DNA of 64,000 nucleotides from Akkermansia muciniphila (GTDB taxonomy: Bacteria > Verrucomicrobiota > Verrucomicrobiia > Verrucomicrobiales > Akkermansiaceae): the NCBI GenBank assembly GCA_945860285.1, contig CAMAQB010000003.1:1-64000 (forward strand), written 5' to 3'. The notes beneath the pieces were generated by a model. That model had not been told where the DNA came from. It saw only the letters and a program-made list of their open reading frames with translations, and ran no database searches. This document shows positions 1 to 10,028 of the stretch, piece after piece (position 1 is the first letter of the stretch; each line of letters starts with the position of its first letter). The translations under genes were made by a program, and so were the position numbers.

Positions 1-160
1 TGTAACCGTCATCTACCACCCTCGGCAGAAGCTCTGGATTACCGATCATTCACCAAAGTTAACATGGCCGCCGGTCCTCGGCCATTTTACGTTATCATCT
101 GTCTAGTTTTGATCAGACAAAAAATCTAGTTTTGAACACTCGCCGACACCCGAAGGGAAA

Positions 161-1138
161 ATGCTGGAATTATTCGGCGATGCTCCTACCTTGTTGCTCA
201 TGAAATGCCTGTGCCTGATGATGTCGCTTGCGGGTGCGCTCTGTGCCCAGGAACCGCGCTTGCATACGGTGACTCCACCGAGCCCGCTGCGTCTGCCGAA
301 GGACACGGTTTTCAAGGGCGATTCGAAATTTTACGCCATTGTCAAACAGGCCGAGAGCGAAAACTGGCGGGCGCGACCGATCGGGCAACGCACGACTCTT
401 GCGGCGCGGGCATTGCTGGGGACGAAATATGTCAACTACACACTGGAGGTCGACAATCGGATCGAGAGTCCGGTGGTGAATCTGCAGGCGATGGATTGCT
501 GGACCTTTTATGAAAACTCGCTGGGCCTGTCGCGGATGCTGACTTACAAACCGGGCCCATACAAACCGGAGGATTTGATTCACATGGTCGAAGTGGAGCG
601 CTATCGCAATGGTCAATGCACGGGTTCCTACCTGAGCCGCATGCATCACCTCGAGGAGGTGTTTTACGACAACCAGCGCCGCGGTCTTGCCGAGAACATC
701 TCCACGCGGCTGCCCGGGGCCGAGAGGATGCAACGGTCGATCCAGGAAATGACCGTCGCATGGAAAAGCTACCGGTACTTGAAAAGCGATCCCTCCCTGC
801 TGCAACCCATGGCGGAAATCGAAAAACGCGTTTCCGCGCTGCCCGTCTATCAAGTGCCGAAATCGAAAGTGCTCGAGGCGGAGAAATATCTCGCGGATGG
901 TGATGTCTGTGCGATCACGACGACTTCCCCGAATCAATACACATCGCATGTCGGCTTGATCATGCGTTATCAGGGAAGGGCGTATTTCATGCATGCGACT
1001 TCGAGCAGCAGCAAAGGGCGCTGTACGGTTTTTGACAAACCGATCACTGATTACTTGAACGAACTCAGCACCCATTCCGGGGTCATTGTCTGTCGACCCA
1101 AAGATCTGCCGCCGTCGCGGATGTGGCAGAAAAAATGA
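161..1138 (+). CDS. DUF1460-type (N-acetylmuramoyl-L-alanine amidase-like) secreted protein
   Basis: 325-aa ORF; hydrophobic N-terminus ending ..GALCAQE; MDCWTFYENSLGL and SHVGLIM segments typical of DUF1460; terminator downstream. Start may be at an internal Met (MKCLCLM). Confidence 0.75.
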   Translation: MLELFGDAPTLLLMKCLCLMMSLAGALCAQEPRLHTVTPPSPLRLPKDTVFKGDSKFYAIVKQAESENWRARPIGQRTTLAARALLGTKYVNYTLEVDNRIESPVVNLQAMDCWTFYENSLGLSRMLTYKPGPYKPEDLIHMVEVERYRNGQCTGSYLSRMHHLEEVFYDNQRRGLAENISTRLPGAERMQRSIQEMTVAWKSYRYLKSDPSLLQPMAEIEKRVSALPVYQVPKSKVLEAEKYLADGDVCAITTTSPNQYTSHVGLIMRYQGRAYFMHATSSSSKGRCTVFDKPITDYLNELSTHSGVIVCRPKDLPPSRMWQKK

Positions 1139-1225
1139 GTCGTGGTGAGGCGATCGGGCATATCGATTTCGCGAAGCCTGACGATGGGCGAATGGACAGC
1201 GGAAATGTCCGCTGTGGCGGAAAAT

Positions 1226-1271
1226 GCCCCCGCCGCGCGGGGGGGAGATCGCGCGGCGGGGCTGGTTTTTT
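1226..1271 (+). terminator. Rho-independent terminator downstream of the DUF1460 gene
   Basis: CCCCGCCGCGCG ... CGCGCGGCGGGG 12-bp inverted repeat followed by TGGTTTTTTT. Confidence 0.8.
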
Positions 1272-1804
1272 TGCTGAGCGATGATTTCGGGGGTGGTCTG
1301 ATCTGCTCAGAAAATTTTCGGTTCAGGGGATGTTAGTTGCGCGGAAAAACGGAATGAAGCATTAGCAACTCAGGTTTTTGCTGTTCCGAAAAACGCCGAT
1401 GATCGCCTCATGGAAACCGGCTCCCCCGGCGATTAAACCACCGGGAAGTGCCGACTCCGCTATGAGACAGTCACAGAAAATCATTTGCAAACCGGGACGA
1501 GTGGACTGCTTGATTCGAAACGATCCGAATCGGGAATGGTCGCGTTTCCCCTCATCTTTCCTGCTTGAACCAACACGGGACCCGGCCGCTGCCGATTGGT
1601 CAAGTAATGGCACATTGTGAAAGGTGGCATAATGTTACATATCGACTAGAAAACAATGGTGATTTTACAGCTAATGTAAATACAAAAAGAATCAATTGTG
1701 AAACTTTTTTACTTTGTTTATGCTGAATATTTCCACAAGTCGACCAATCGCTTGAAAAATGTTTCGACTCTGGCGGTAAAGCAGTGCAATGGTTGCCGCG
1801 TGCC

Positions 1805-2083
1805 ATGATTGCAAAGAGAATCGTATTTGCCGGGAAGGTTCAGGGAGTTGGATTTCGTTATGCGACAAAGGAAATCGCCCGATCCTACGACGTGTGTGGC
1901 TGGGTGAAAAACATGCCGGACGGCACGGTTGAATTGCAGATCATGGCGGAAACCGACAGCGAACTGGAGGCCTTCTTGAAGGAATTGACCGAGGAGTCAG
2001 CCGTGGCGCATCATATTCAATCGATGCATGCCCAGGTGATTCCTCCCTTGGAGGGGGTCGTTGGATTTTGCATCGAGCGCTGA
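1805..2083 (+). CDS. Acylphosphatase
   Basis: [38 protein letters not shown] matches the acylphosphatase signature (GxVQGVGFR, G.V.N..DG.VE). Confidence 0.93.
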   Translation: MIAKRIVFAGKVQGVGFRYATKEIARSYDVCGWVKNMPDGTVELQIMAETDSELEAFLKELTEESAVAHHIQSMHAQVIPPLEGVVGFCIER

Positions 2084-2097
2084 AGCAACTCTGCGTT

Positions 2098-2997
2098 TCA
2101 GGTGTTGTTTGCAATTGCCACCAGAATGGCTTTTTGCACGTGCAGGCGGTTTTCGGCTTGCTGGAAAATTGTCGCGGCATGTTTTTCCAATACTTCCGCT
2201 GTGATTTCCTTTTCCCGATAGGCGGGCAGGCAGTGTAAGACGATGTGGCCAGTGGCTGCATGCTTCAGCAAGGCCGCGTTGACCTGAAACGGGCCGAAGG
2301 CCTGTTCCTTTTCCTTTTGATCCTCCTGTCCCATCGACAGCCAGACATCGGTGTTGATCACGGCGGCATCGCGCGCAGCGGTTGCGGCATCGTGGGTGAT
2401 GACAACATTGGCGGCATCGAGATTGTCCAAAAATCCCCTGCTGGGTGAATAGGCCGGCGGACAAGCGACATGAAGGGCAAATCCGAGATGTTTGGCCGCC
2501 CACATCCACGAGACGGTCATGTTGGAAAATCCGTCGCCGATGAAGGCGATTTTTTTCCCCTGCCAGCCGCCTGACAGTTCTTTCACCGTCATCAGATCGG
2601 CGAGAATCTGGCAGGGATGTTCTTCGTCGGTGAGCGCGTTGACCGTGGGGATTCCCGAAAGGCGGGCGAAATCGACTACATCGGCCTGATCGAACGTGCG
2701 GATGACCGCGCCGTGCACCATGCGTCCCAAAACCCGCGCGGTGTCCTGGATTGGCTCGCCGCGGCCGAGTTGGATGTCGTTTTTCGATAGAAACATCGGG
2801 TTGCCGCCCAGTTCGTGAATGCCAACCTCAAACGATACCCGGGTGCGGGTGGAGGATTTCGTGAACAACATCGCCCAGGTCTGGCCGGTCAGCGGTGTTT
2901 CATGATGTCCGCGGGCGGCTTTGAGACGCAAGGCATCGGCCAGCAGGGCTTCGATGATCGGACCGTTCAGTTCCTCGATGGAGAGCAGGTGGTTCAT
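2098..2997 (-). CDS. argF: Ornithine carbamoyltransferase
   Basis: STRTRVSFE and HCLPAYR motifs; adjacent to argD. Confidence 0.93.
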   Translation of the reverse strand: MNHLLSIEELNGPIIEALLADALRLKAARGHHETPLTGQTWAMLFTKSSTRTRVSFEVGIHELGGNPMFLSKNDIQLGRGEPIQDTARVLGRMVHGAVIRTFDQADVVDFARLSGIPTVNALTDEEHPCQILADLMTVKELSGGWQGKKIAFIGDGFSNMTVSWMWAAKHLGFALHVACPPAYSPSRGFLDNLDAANVVITHDAATAARDAAVINTDVWLSMGQEDQKEKEQAFGPFQVNAALLKHAATGHIVLHCLPAYREKEITAEVLEKHAATIFQQAENRLHVQKAILVAIANNT

Positions 2998-3012
2998 GGC
3001 GACAAGGATGGA

Positions 3013-4278
3013 TTAGAGTTCGTTGGTGAAGTCCCTGGTTGTAAGCCGGATGATGGCTAGTGCATCATCGATTTCATCCTTCCTCACGTTCAAGGGTGGC
3101 AGGATGCGCAAGGTTTCCGGTCCGGCCGGCACGGTCAGCAGCCCGCGCGCCATGAGCTTGGCGGCAAGGGTTTGAGCCACGGTCTTCCCTTCGACGGCGG
3201 GGATCGCGGCGGCATTGATGGAAAATCCCAACAGCAGGCCTTTGCCGCGCAGCGCGGTCAATACGTGATGATCCCAGCGCGAAAAAGCATCGCGAATGTA
3301 TCTCTCCATCGCGGCGGCGTGGGCCGCAAGTCCCTCGCGGTGAATGACCCCGAGCACCGCCAATGAAGCGGCGCAGGCCAGCGGACTTCCCCCGTAGGTG
3401 GAGCCGTGCGAACCCGCATTCATCAGGCTGGAGAGGGGAGTTGCGGCATCGATCAAGCGATCCGAAACCCAAAACGCACCGATCGGAAATCCGCCGCCCA
3501 TGCCTTTGGCCCACGAGATGCCGTCGGGTTCGATCTCCGGGCAGAAGGCCCGCCATGCCATGGTTTCGCCGCAGCGACCGAAGCCTGCCTGAACCTCATC
3601 GAAAAAGAGCAACAAGTCATGTTTTTTTGCGAGTGCCGCGACACCGCGCATGAATTCCGGGGTGATGCAGTTGACGCCGCCTTCACCCTGGACCGGTTCC
3701 ATCAAGATGGCCGCAGTGATCGGCGAAATGGCGGATTCCAGGGCATCGAGGTCGTTGAAGGGGCAATAACGAAATCCGGTCAGCAAGGGATCGAATCCTT
3801 CGTGCACTTTTTTCTGCGCCGTGGCCGCCATCGAACCCAGGGTGCGACCGTGGAAGGACTGGCCGAATGTGATCACTTCGTATCGAGCCTCGCCACTGGC
3901 CTGGGGAAGTCTGTGACCGAAACGCCGCGCGGTTTTGATCAAGCCGTCATTGGCCTCGGCTCCGGAGTTGGAAAAGAACACCTTGCCGGGCAGTTGGACA
4001 TGGTCCTCGACGATGGTTCTCGCCAACTCCGCCTGTTGAGGAATTTGATAGAGATTCGACACGTGAATCAGCGTTGCGGCCTGCGCTTGAATGGCCCCGG
4101 TGAGGGCGGGATGGCAGTGTCCGATCGAACAAACCGCGATCCCCGTGCAGAAGTCCAGATAGCGATTGCCGGCATCGTCCCACAAATACGCGCCCTGTCC
4201 TTTGACAGGAACTAACGGAAAACGTCCGTAGGTGGGCAGCACATACTGCGATAATGTCTCGGCTGTATTCATCGGCAA
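3013..4278 (-). CDS. argD: Acetylornithine/succinyldiaminopimelate aminotransferase
   Basis: Class III PLP aminotransferase; FFDEVQAGFGR and SWAKGMGGGFPIGA motifs; adjacent to argF. Confidence 0.92.
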   Translation of the reverse strand: MPMNTAETLSQYVLPTYGRFPLVPVKGQGAYLWDDAGNRYLDFCTGIAVCSIGHCHPALTGAIQAQAATLIHVSNLYQIPQQAELARTIVEDHVQLPGKVFFSNSGAEANDGLIKTARRFGHRLPQASGEARYEVITFGQSFHGRTLGSMAATAQKKVHEGFDPLLTGFRYCPFNDLDALESAISPITAAILMEPVQGEGGVNCITPEFMRGVAALAKKHDLLLFFDEVQAGFGRCGETMAWRAFCPEIEPDGISWAKGMGGGFPIGAFWVSDRLIDAATPLSSLMNAGSHGSTYGGSPLACAASLAVLGVIHREGLAAHAAAMERYIRDAFSRWDHHVLTALRGKGLLLGFSINAAAIPAVEGKTVAQTLAAKLMARGLLTVPAGPETLRILPPLNVRKDEIDDALAIIRLTTRDFTNEL

Positions 4279-4359
4279 GCGATGATCCTAGCGGGTTTGC
4301 GTTCGGATTGCAAGAATGCGATTTGAATCTTTTCGATGCTTCGGATACAATCCGGCCCG

Positions 4360-4902
4360 ATGAAAAAACGAGCGCTGTTTGTGTTTGCGGATGGAGTTGA
4401 GGAACTCGAGTTGATCGCTCCCGTGGATGTTCTGCGCCGGGCCGGTGTCGAGGTATGCATGGCAACCGCGGGTGAGGGGATTCGCGTGCTCAGCCGGGGG
4501 AATGTCACATTTCATGCCGATTGCCTGTTCTCCGATGTCAGCATCCATGACTTTGACATTCTTGTCCTGCCCGGCGGCCCCGGGGTGATTGCGCTGCGCC
4601 GACAAGGATTGCTGACCGTCGTCTTGCAGGAATTCGCCGCCAGTGGTCGACCCATTGCCGCGATCTGCGCCGCGCCTTTGTTGCTTCACGATGCCGGGCT
4701 TCTTGTCGGCAGGCGGTTCACCAGTCATGACAGTTGCTGGGGTGAACTGGCGGAATCCGATAGACAGGATGCGGTGGTTTGCGATGGTGGGATCATCACC
4801 TCCCGTGGCGCGGGCACCGCACTGGAGTTCGGCCTGGTGCTCGTCGGGATATTGTGCGGCAGCACCGCGCGCGGCAAGGTTGAAGGGGAAATCATGCTGT
4901 AA
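4360..4902 (+). CDS. DJ-1/PfpI family protein
   Basis: MKKRALFVFADGVEELELIAPVDVLRRAGVEV..LPGGPG..AAICAAPLLL nucleophile-elbow region. Confidence 0.9.
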   Translation: MKKRALFVFADGVEELELIAPVDVLRRAGVEVCMATAGEGIRVLSRGNVTFHADCLFSDVSIHDFDILVLPGGPGVIALRRQGLLTVVLQEFAASGRPIAAICAAPLLLHDAGLLVGRRFTSHDSCWGELAESDRQDAVVCDGGIITSRGAGTALEFGLVLVGILCGSTARGKVEGEIML

Positions 4903-5010
4903 AGTGGTAGAAAAGTGGTATAACTGCCAACCAAGAGGGTCGCATTTTTTCTTGTTTTTTAGTTGCCCGGGCCCGCCAATTCAAGCAAGTATGAGCGCAC
5001 CAACAAACAC

Positions 5011-5098
<88 letters not shown>

Positions 5099-5452
5099 TC
5101 TGGTCATTTTGTGACCATTCCTGCGTCTTTCGTTGATTCTGCGGGCTTTCGTGCGTCTCTGGATTCGGTTGGTGATGCATGGTTGTGACTGGTTGAACGG
5201 CGATTTGTCAGAAATCCGTTAGAAATCGGGTGTTCATTCTGTCGCGGATTTGGAGTGGATTTGAATCCCGACAAAATCACGCCGTTGCCCGGAATCCGGG
5301 AGTCAGCATGTCTGGTCAGGTTCTCTTCCATCCGTCACACATCTGCCAGATCGGTGCCGTGGATCAAGGACTTTCCATTCGCTCGCAAAAAAAGACTACA
5401 TTCATTTCCTGAGGAGTAATTTATCGCGGGCTCATAAGTGACCTCCACCACA

Positions 5453-8400
5453 TTAAGCGGCCGTCAGCGAATACACAAAATCACTGATCGCACGGCGGAA
5501 GGCCTCGTTTTCGACGAACTGCTTGTAAACCTGTGTGTCGTCCTTCAGCAGCGTGAGCATCACCTTGGCGAGTGCCTTGTCGTGCTCGATGCGGGCGGCT
5601 CCCGGGGTGTTTTCACGGGCGTTACGGAATGCTTCGTTCTTGGCGACAAGCGGAGCGATCTCATCCTTGATGCGGGCGAAGATCCTATCTGAGTCATTGA
5701 AAAGCGTGCCGAACTGCTCGTTGAAGGCTTTTAGGATGTTGCTGAGGCGGTCGAGTTCCGGCTCGGGCTTGCGTCCTCCGCCTTCGACTGGCATGGGATC
5801 GATCTCAGCGTCCTCATCAGTTGAGGCGATCTGAATGGCCTGCTTCTTTTCGACACGGTAGCTGTCCATATCGATGGATTCGAGGATACCTTTGGAAAGG
5901 TCTTCCTCTTTGGGCGCGGGGAGTTTCGGAATCAGCAGATTGAGGAGGACCGAGAGCTTCTCCCACTCCCGGCTGCCATAGGGAAGGATGGAGCCGAGGA
6001 AATCATAGGCGCGGGTGAACACCTTGGCCTTGCTCTTGAAATCCACCTGCCCGTCTTCGTCGAGTTGTTCGAGGTAGGTGGCGACGCAGACGTCGAGGAT
6101 GGGATCGAGCTTCTCACGGCTGGCACCGGCGAGGAAGAGTTCCACGATGCTATCGATCTGCTCCTGCGAATATACTTGGGCCGTATCCAGAGCGAGCTTG
6201 AGGTCGTGGAGTTTGTTGGGGTCCGTCTCTTCACTGAGGATCGTGGTGCGGTAATAGTCGGAAAACGCCTGAGTGACGGTGTCGCTGTTGTTCTGGAAAT
6301 CGAGAACGAAGACATCGCGTTTCTCGGGATGGGCACGGTTGAGGCGCGAAAGCGTCTGCACTGCCTTGATGCCGGAGAGTACCTTGTCCACATACATAGT
6401 GTGTAGCAGCGGCTCGTCGTAGCCGGTCTGGAACTTGTCGGCGCAGATGAGAAAACGATAAGGATCTTCCTTCACCTTGTCTGCGATGTCGTTGCTGGCG
6501 AATCCGTTCAACGAGGCTTCGGTGACTTTCTCGCCTTTGAAATCGAACTCCCCGGAAAACGCTACAATGGCCTGATACGGACTCTTCCGCTCCACAAGGT
6601 ATGTCTTGAAGGCGTGATAATACTGGATCGCTCGCTCGATGCCGCTGCACACGACCATGGCACGTGCTTTGCCACCGATCTTGCCGACGGACATGACCTG
6701 CTCGTGGAAATGATCCACCATGATCTCCGCTTTGAGTTGGATGGCGTGTTCCTGGCTTTCGACGTAGCGGCGCAGTTTCTTACGCGCCCTTTTTTTATCG
6801 AACTCCGGGTCGTCCTCTATTTTTTTAATCAGGCGGTAAAAGCTTTCCACTGGCGTGTAGGAGCGCAGCACATCGAGGATGAAACCCTCCTGGATCGCCT
6901 GCTTCATCGTGTAGCTGTTGAATGGGCGGTGCTTGATCTTGCCTTCGGCATCCGGAGGCAGCGGAATGCCGAATAATTCTAAGGTCTTGTTTTTCGGCGT
7001 GGCGGTGAATGCGAAGTAGCTGGCGGTGGTCAGGAGCTTGCGTGACTTGATGCGCTTTTCTATGGCGTCGTTGATCTCGTCTTCGGGGTCGGTTTCACCC
7101 AGCGCCTTGCTCATGGCGGAGGCAGTCTTGCCGCCTTGGCTGCTATGCGCTTCGTCGATGATGATCGCGAAGTTTTTCCCGGCTCCTTCGCCTTCCATTT
7201 CATCCAGAATGAACGGGAACTTCTGCACGGTGGTGATGATGATCTTCTTCCCGTCCGCGATGAAGCTGCGCAGGTCGCCAGACTTCTTGGCATGACCAAC
7301 AGTGGCGCTGACCTGCATGAACTGTTTGACCGTCTTCTGGAGTTGGTCGTCTAGAATACGACGGTCGGTGACTACGATCACTGAATCGAAAACTTCCTTA
7401 TCTTTATGCTGCACACGAACCAACTGATGAGCGAGCCATGCAATCGAGTTCGACTTGCCGCTACCGGCCGATTGCTGAACGAGATAGCGTTTGCCGACCC
7501 CGAAGTCCTCCACATCGGTCAATAGCTCGCGCACCACGCCAAGCTGGTGGAAGCGCGGAAAGATCTGCTTCAGCTTCTTCTCTCCGGTCTTCTGGTTTTT
7601 CTCTTCGATAATCTGAGCGTAGTTCTCCAGAATATTGGTGAGACTAGCAGGTGTAAGTGTTTCCTTCCACAGGTAGTCGGTCTTGAGTCCGTCCGGGTTT
7701 GGCGGATTGCCCGCACCATCGTTCCAGCCCTTGTTGAAAGGGAGAAACCAGCATGCCTTGCCCTTCAGCTCCGTGCACATCCGGACTTCCGAGTCATCCA
7801 CCGCGAAGTGAACCATGCAGCGCCCAAAGCCGAACAGCTTCTCCTTCGGGTCTCGGTCGCGGCGGTATTGCTCCACCGCGTCCTCCACCGTTTGCTTGGT
7901 GAGGCTGTTCTTCAGCTCGAAAGTGATCACCGGCAGGCCGTTGACGAAGGCTGCCAGATCCAGTGAGCGCCGGGTTTCGTCGAGGCTGTAACGAACTTGG
8001 CGGGTGATGCTGAAACGGTTTTGCGAGAAACGCTCCGCCGCCTTGGCATTGCCGGGGGAAGGCGTGCCGTAAAACATCTCGAAGCGCAGCGGGCCGTCGG
8101 AAATGCCATTGCGGAGCACATCGATCACCCCGCGCTTGCCGATCTCCGAGCTGATGCGGGCGAGGAACTTCTGGCGGGTGATGTTCTTCACATCGCGGTA
8201 ATTCCCGATATTGAGCTTCGCCAGTGTCTCCGGCTGGGTGGACTGGAGAAAGGCGAAAAGTTGGGTAACGTCGACACAGTGCGCCCGGTCATAGGCATCG
8301 GGAGAGCCAGCGTGCCACCCGCTGCCACACGCTTTGTCAGCGGCAATACCATCGGGCGTATCGTGGATCACAGGCTCGCTGGCGGATGAAATTCCATCCT

Positions 8401-8461
8401 CGCCCGTCATGTGGCGCATGATCAGTGTTTCGAGGCCTTTTTCTGTAGTGTCGGTGGGCAT
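5453..8461 (-). CDS. hsdR: Type I restriction enzyme, R subunit (HsdR)
   Basis: 1002 aa; N-terminal nuclease region (VITFELKN), Walker A-like QQSAGSGKS, DEAH (IIIDEAHSSQ), FTATP, SF2 helicase C-terminal motifs. Confidence 0.95.
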   Translation of the reverse strand: MPTDTTEKGLETLIMRHMTGEDGISSASEPVIHDTPDGIAADKACGSGWHAGSPDAYDRAHCVDVTQLFAFLQSTQPETLAKLNIGNYRDVKNITRQKFLARISSEIGKRGVIDVLRNGISDGPLRFEMFYGTPSPGNAKAAERFSQNRFSITRQVRYSLDETRRSLDLAAFVNGLPVITFELKNSLTKQTVEDAVEQYRRDRDPKEKLFGFGRCMVHFAVDDSEVRMCTELKGKACWFLPFNKGWNDGAGNPPNPDGLKTDYLWKETLTPASLTNILENYAQIIEEKNQKTGEKKLKQIFPRFHQLGVVRELLTDVEDFGVGKRYLVQQSAGSGKSNSIAWLAHQLVRVQHKDKEVFDSVIVVTDRRILDDQLQKTVKQFMQVSATVGHAKKSGDLRSFIADGKKIIITTVQKFPFILDEMEGEGAGKNFAIIIDEAHSSQGGKTASAMSKALGETDPEDEINDAIEKRIKSRKLLTTASYFAFTATPKNKTLELFGIPLPPDAEGKIKHRPFNSYTMKQAIQEGFILDVLRSYTPVESFYRLIKKIEDDPEFDKKRARKKLRRYVESQEHAIQLKAEIMVDHFHEQVMSVGKIGGKARAMVVCSGIERAIQYYHAFKTYLVERKSPYQAIVAFSGEFDFKGEKVTEASLNGFASNDIADKVKEDPYRFLICADKFQTGYDEPLLHTMYVDKVLSGIKAVQTLSRLNRAHPEKRDVFVLDFQNNSDTVTQAFSDYYRTTILSEETDPNKLHDLKLALDTAQVYSQEQIDSIVELFLAGASREKLDPILDVCVATYLEQLDEDGQVDFKSKAKVFTRAYDFLGSILPYGSREWEKLSVLLNLLIPKLPAPKEEDLSKGILESIDMDSYRVEKKQAIQIASTDEDAEIDPMPVEGGGRKPEPELDRLSNILKAFNEQFGTLFNDSDRIFARIKDEIAPLVAKNEAFRNARENTPGAARIEHDKALAKVMLTLLKDDTQVYKQFVENEAFRRAISDFVYSLTAA

Positions 8462-8478
8462 ATGAAGGGGTAGTTCGT

Positions 8479-9681
8479 TCAGCTCGCCAATCCAAACATC
8501 GGCCTGAGTTTCCCAGTCCCGACGAGGGATTTCATCACCGTGTAGTCATCGGCCTCAAACCTGACCCGGCCGGCCGGAATGGCTGGACTGATGCGAAGCC
8601 TTTCGGCAAACGCCATGACATTTGCGGTCGGTGTGTTCCGCTGCAACCTGGCGGCTTTCCACAGCTCTTGGGGAATCAAGGTCTCGGTAGCCAGCGCATC
8701 GGCTTCCTGTTCGCACTTGTCCTTCCCGGTTTTCGTGAGGTCGTCGAAAAACGCCTCGATCTCGCCGTGATCCAAATGCAGCGCCACATGCGCGAGTTCG
8801 TGAAACAGGGTAAACCAGAAATTGTCCAAACGGTCGTGGCGGAGGGTGAGAGCCACCACCGGCGAACCATCAGGCAGTTTGAGTGCCGCGCCGTCGAGGT
8901 GGGTTTTGGGCAAGTGCCGCTCACAAATCAGGTGGATGCCACTCTTGTTCAGGAATTCCTTCGCCAGCAACGGTCCGGAATCCAGGTAGCTCAGCCGTGC
9001 CAACTCGCACAGGAAATCGGCATTGACCGTGCCCCGGCGATATTCCGGTAGCGTCTCACGCATCGCGCGGGTCGCCACCCGGATCCGCCAAGCGGCCAAG
9101 GCATGTTCGTCTTGTGTGCCTCCATCCCGCAGGTGCTGCCGATTCAGAGCTGGCACCATGGCGTTCTCGCCCAGCGGCCCCACGAAACGGTTTAAGAGAT
9201 CTTCGAGTTGCGCCTTAGCCTCTGCCACGCTGCCGGAGAAGCCCGCGAACCAACCGCGCTTCACCATCTCCGCCACGGGGAAATGCCTGCCTTGCTGGAG
9301 GGCGGCGTCCGACGGCAGGTCCGCACCGGCTTCCTGGAGCAGCACTTCCGCCGGGATGCCCAGGCCCTTCACCAGATTGCGGATCATGGTGAGACTGAGC
9401 GGTCGCTTGCCGGTGAGCACTTCCGAGACTTTGGGCGCGCTGCCGATGTATGGCACCAGATCTTTCCGCTTCAGCCCTTGCTGCTCCATGCGGAACTTGA
9501 TCGCCTCGATGGGATCGGGCAGGTCGATCGGGTAGGCCTTTCGCTCATACATCTCGATCAACGCGGTCAACAGCTCAGCCTCGTCACCCTCGGGCGTGCC
9601 GGGCTCGGCATCGAAGATTTCGTCGAGCCGCGCGAGGGCGGACTCGTTCTCTTCTTCGGTCTTGATCAGCTTGGCTTTCAT
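8479..9681 (-). CDS. HigA-like HTH antitoxin fused to ImmA/IrrE (COG2856-type) metallopeptidase domain
   Basis: N-term IKTEEENESALARLDEIFDAEPGTPEGDEAELL typical of HigA-type antitoxins; HTH; C-term FTLFHELAHVALHLD (HExxH). Confidence 0.85.
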   Translation of the reverse strand: MKAKLIKTEEENESALARLDEIFDAEPGTPEGDEAELLTALIEMYERKAYPIDLPDPIEAIKFRMEQQGLKRKDLVPYIGSAPKVSEVLTGKRPLSLTMIRNLVKGLGIPAEVLLQEAGADLPSDAALQQGRHFPVAEMVKRGWFAGFSGSVAEAKAQLEDLLNRFVGPLGENAMVPALNRQHLRDGGTQDEHALAAWRIRVATRAMRETLPEYRRGTVNADFLCELARLSYLDSGPLLAKEFLNKSGIHLICERHLPKTHLDGAALKLPDGSPVVALTLRHDRLDNFWFTLFHELAHVALHLDHGEIEAFFDDLTKTGKDKCEQEADALATETLIPQELWKAARLQRNTPTANVMAFAERLRISPAIPAGRVRFEADDYTVMKSLVGTGKLRPMFGLAS

Positions 9682-9974
9682 TAGATTTCCTTCGCGTTGA
9701 TTTTACTGTATTCGGCGTGGGTTCCGACGAAGCGGATGAACATCCGGCCGGAGTTGTAGTGGATTTTGACGATGAGACGGTAGTGGTTGCCTTTGATGTC
9801 GAACACCACCCGGTTACCCGGAAGGCAATCCGCACTGCGGTGAGAGGCCTTGATTTCTGAAAACGACTTCCACGATGCCTGGCAGGCCTCGCGATACCAT
9901 GCGCGGAGGGCCTGCTCGGATGCGGCGTGTTGCTGCCAGAAATCGCGGAGCTTCTTGAGTGAGACGACGTGCAT
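9681..9974 (-). CDS. HigB-like type II toxin
   Basis: 97 aa; LKKLRDFWQQH..ALRAWYREA..W.SF.EIK..; GNHYRLIVKIHYN..FIRFVGTHAEYSKI; immediately upstream of the HigA-like gene. Confidence 0.85.
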   Translation of the reverse strand: MHVVSLKKLRDFWQQHAASEQALRAWYREACQASWKSFSEIKASHRSADCLPGNRVVFDIKGNHYRLIVKIHYNSGRMFIRFVGTHAEYSKINAKEI

Positions 9975-10028
9975 GGATCGTTGTTCCCGGTTTGATTGTC
10001 AATAGAAAGTTCCCGAATGGGTAATTTT

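Noticed and set aside
170-1075. 301-aa minus-strand ORF
   Set aside because: Antisense to the DUF1460 gene, which has a good N-terminus and a matching terminator.
1142-1336. 64-aa ORF after the DUF1460 gene
   Set aside because: It runs through a strong Rho-independent terminator and has no recognisable features.
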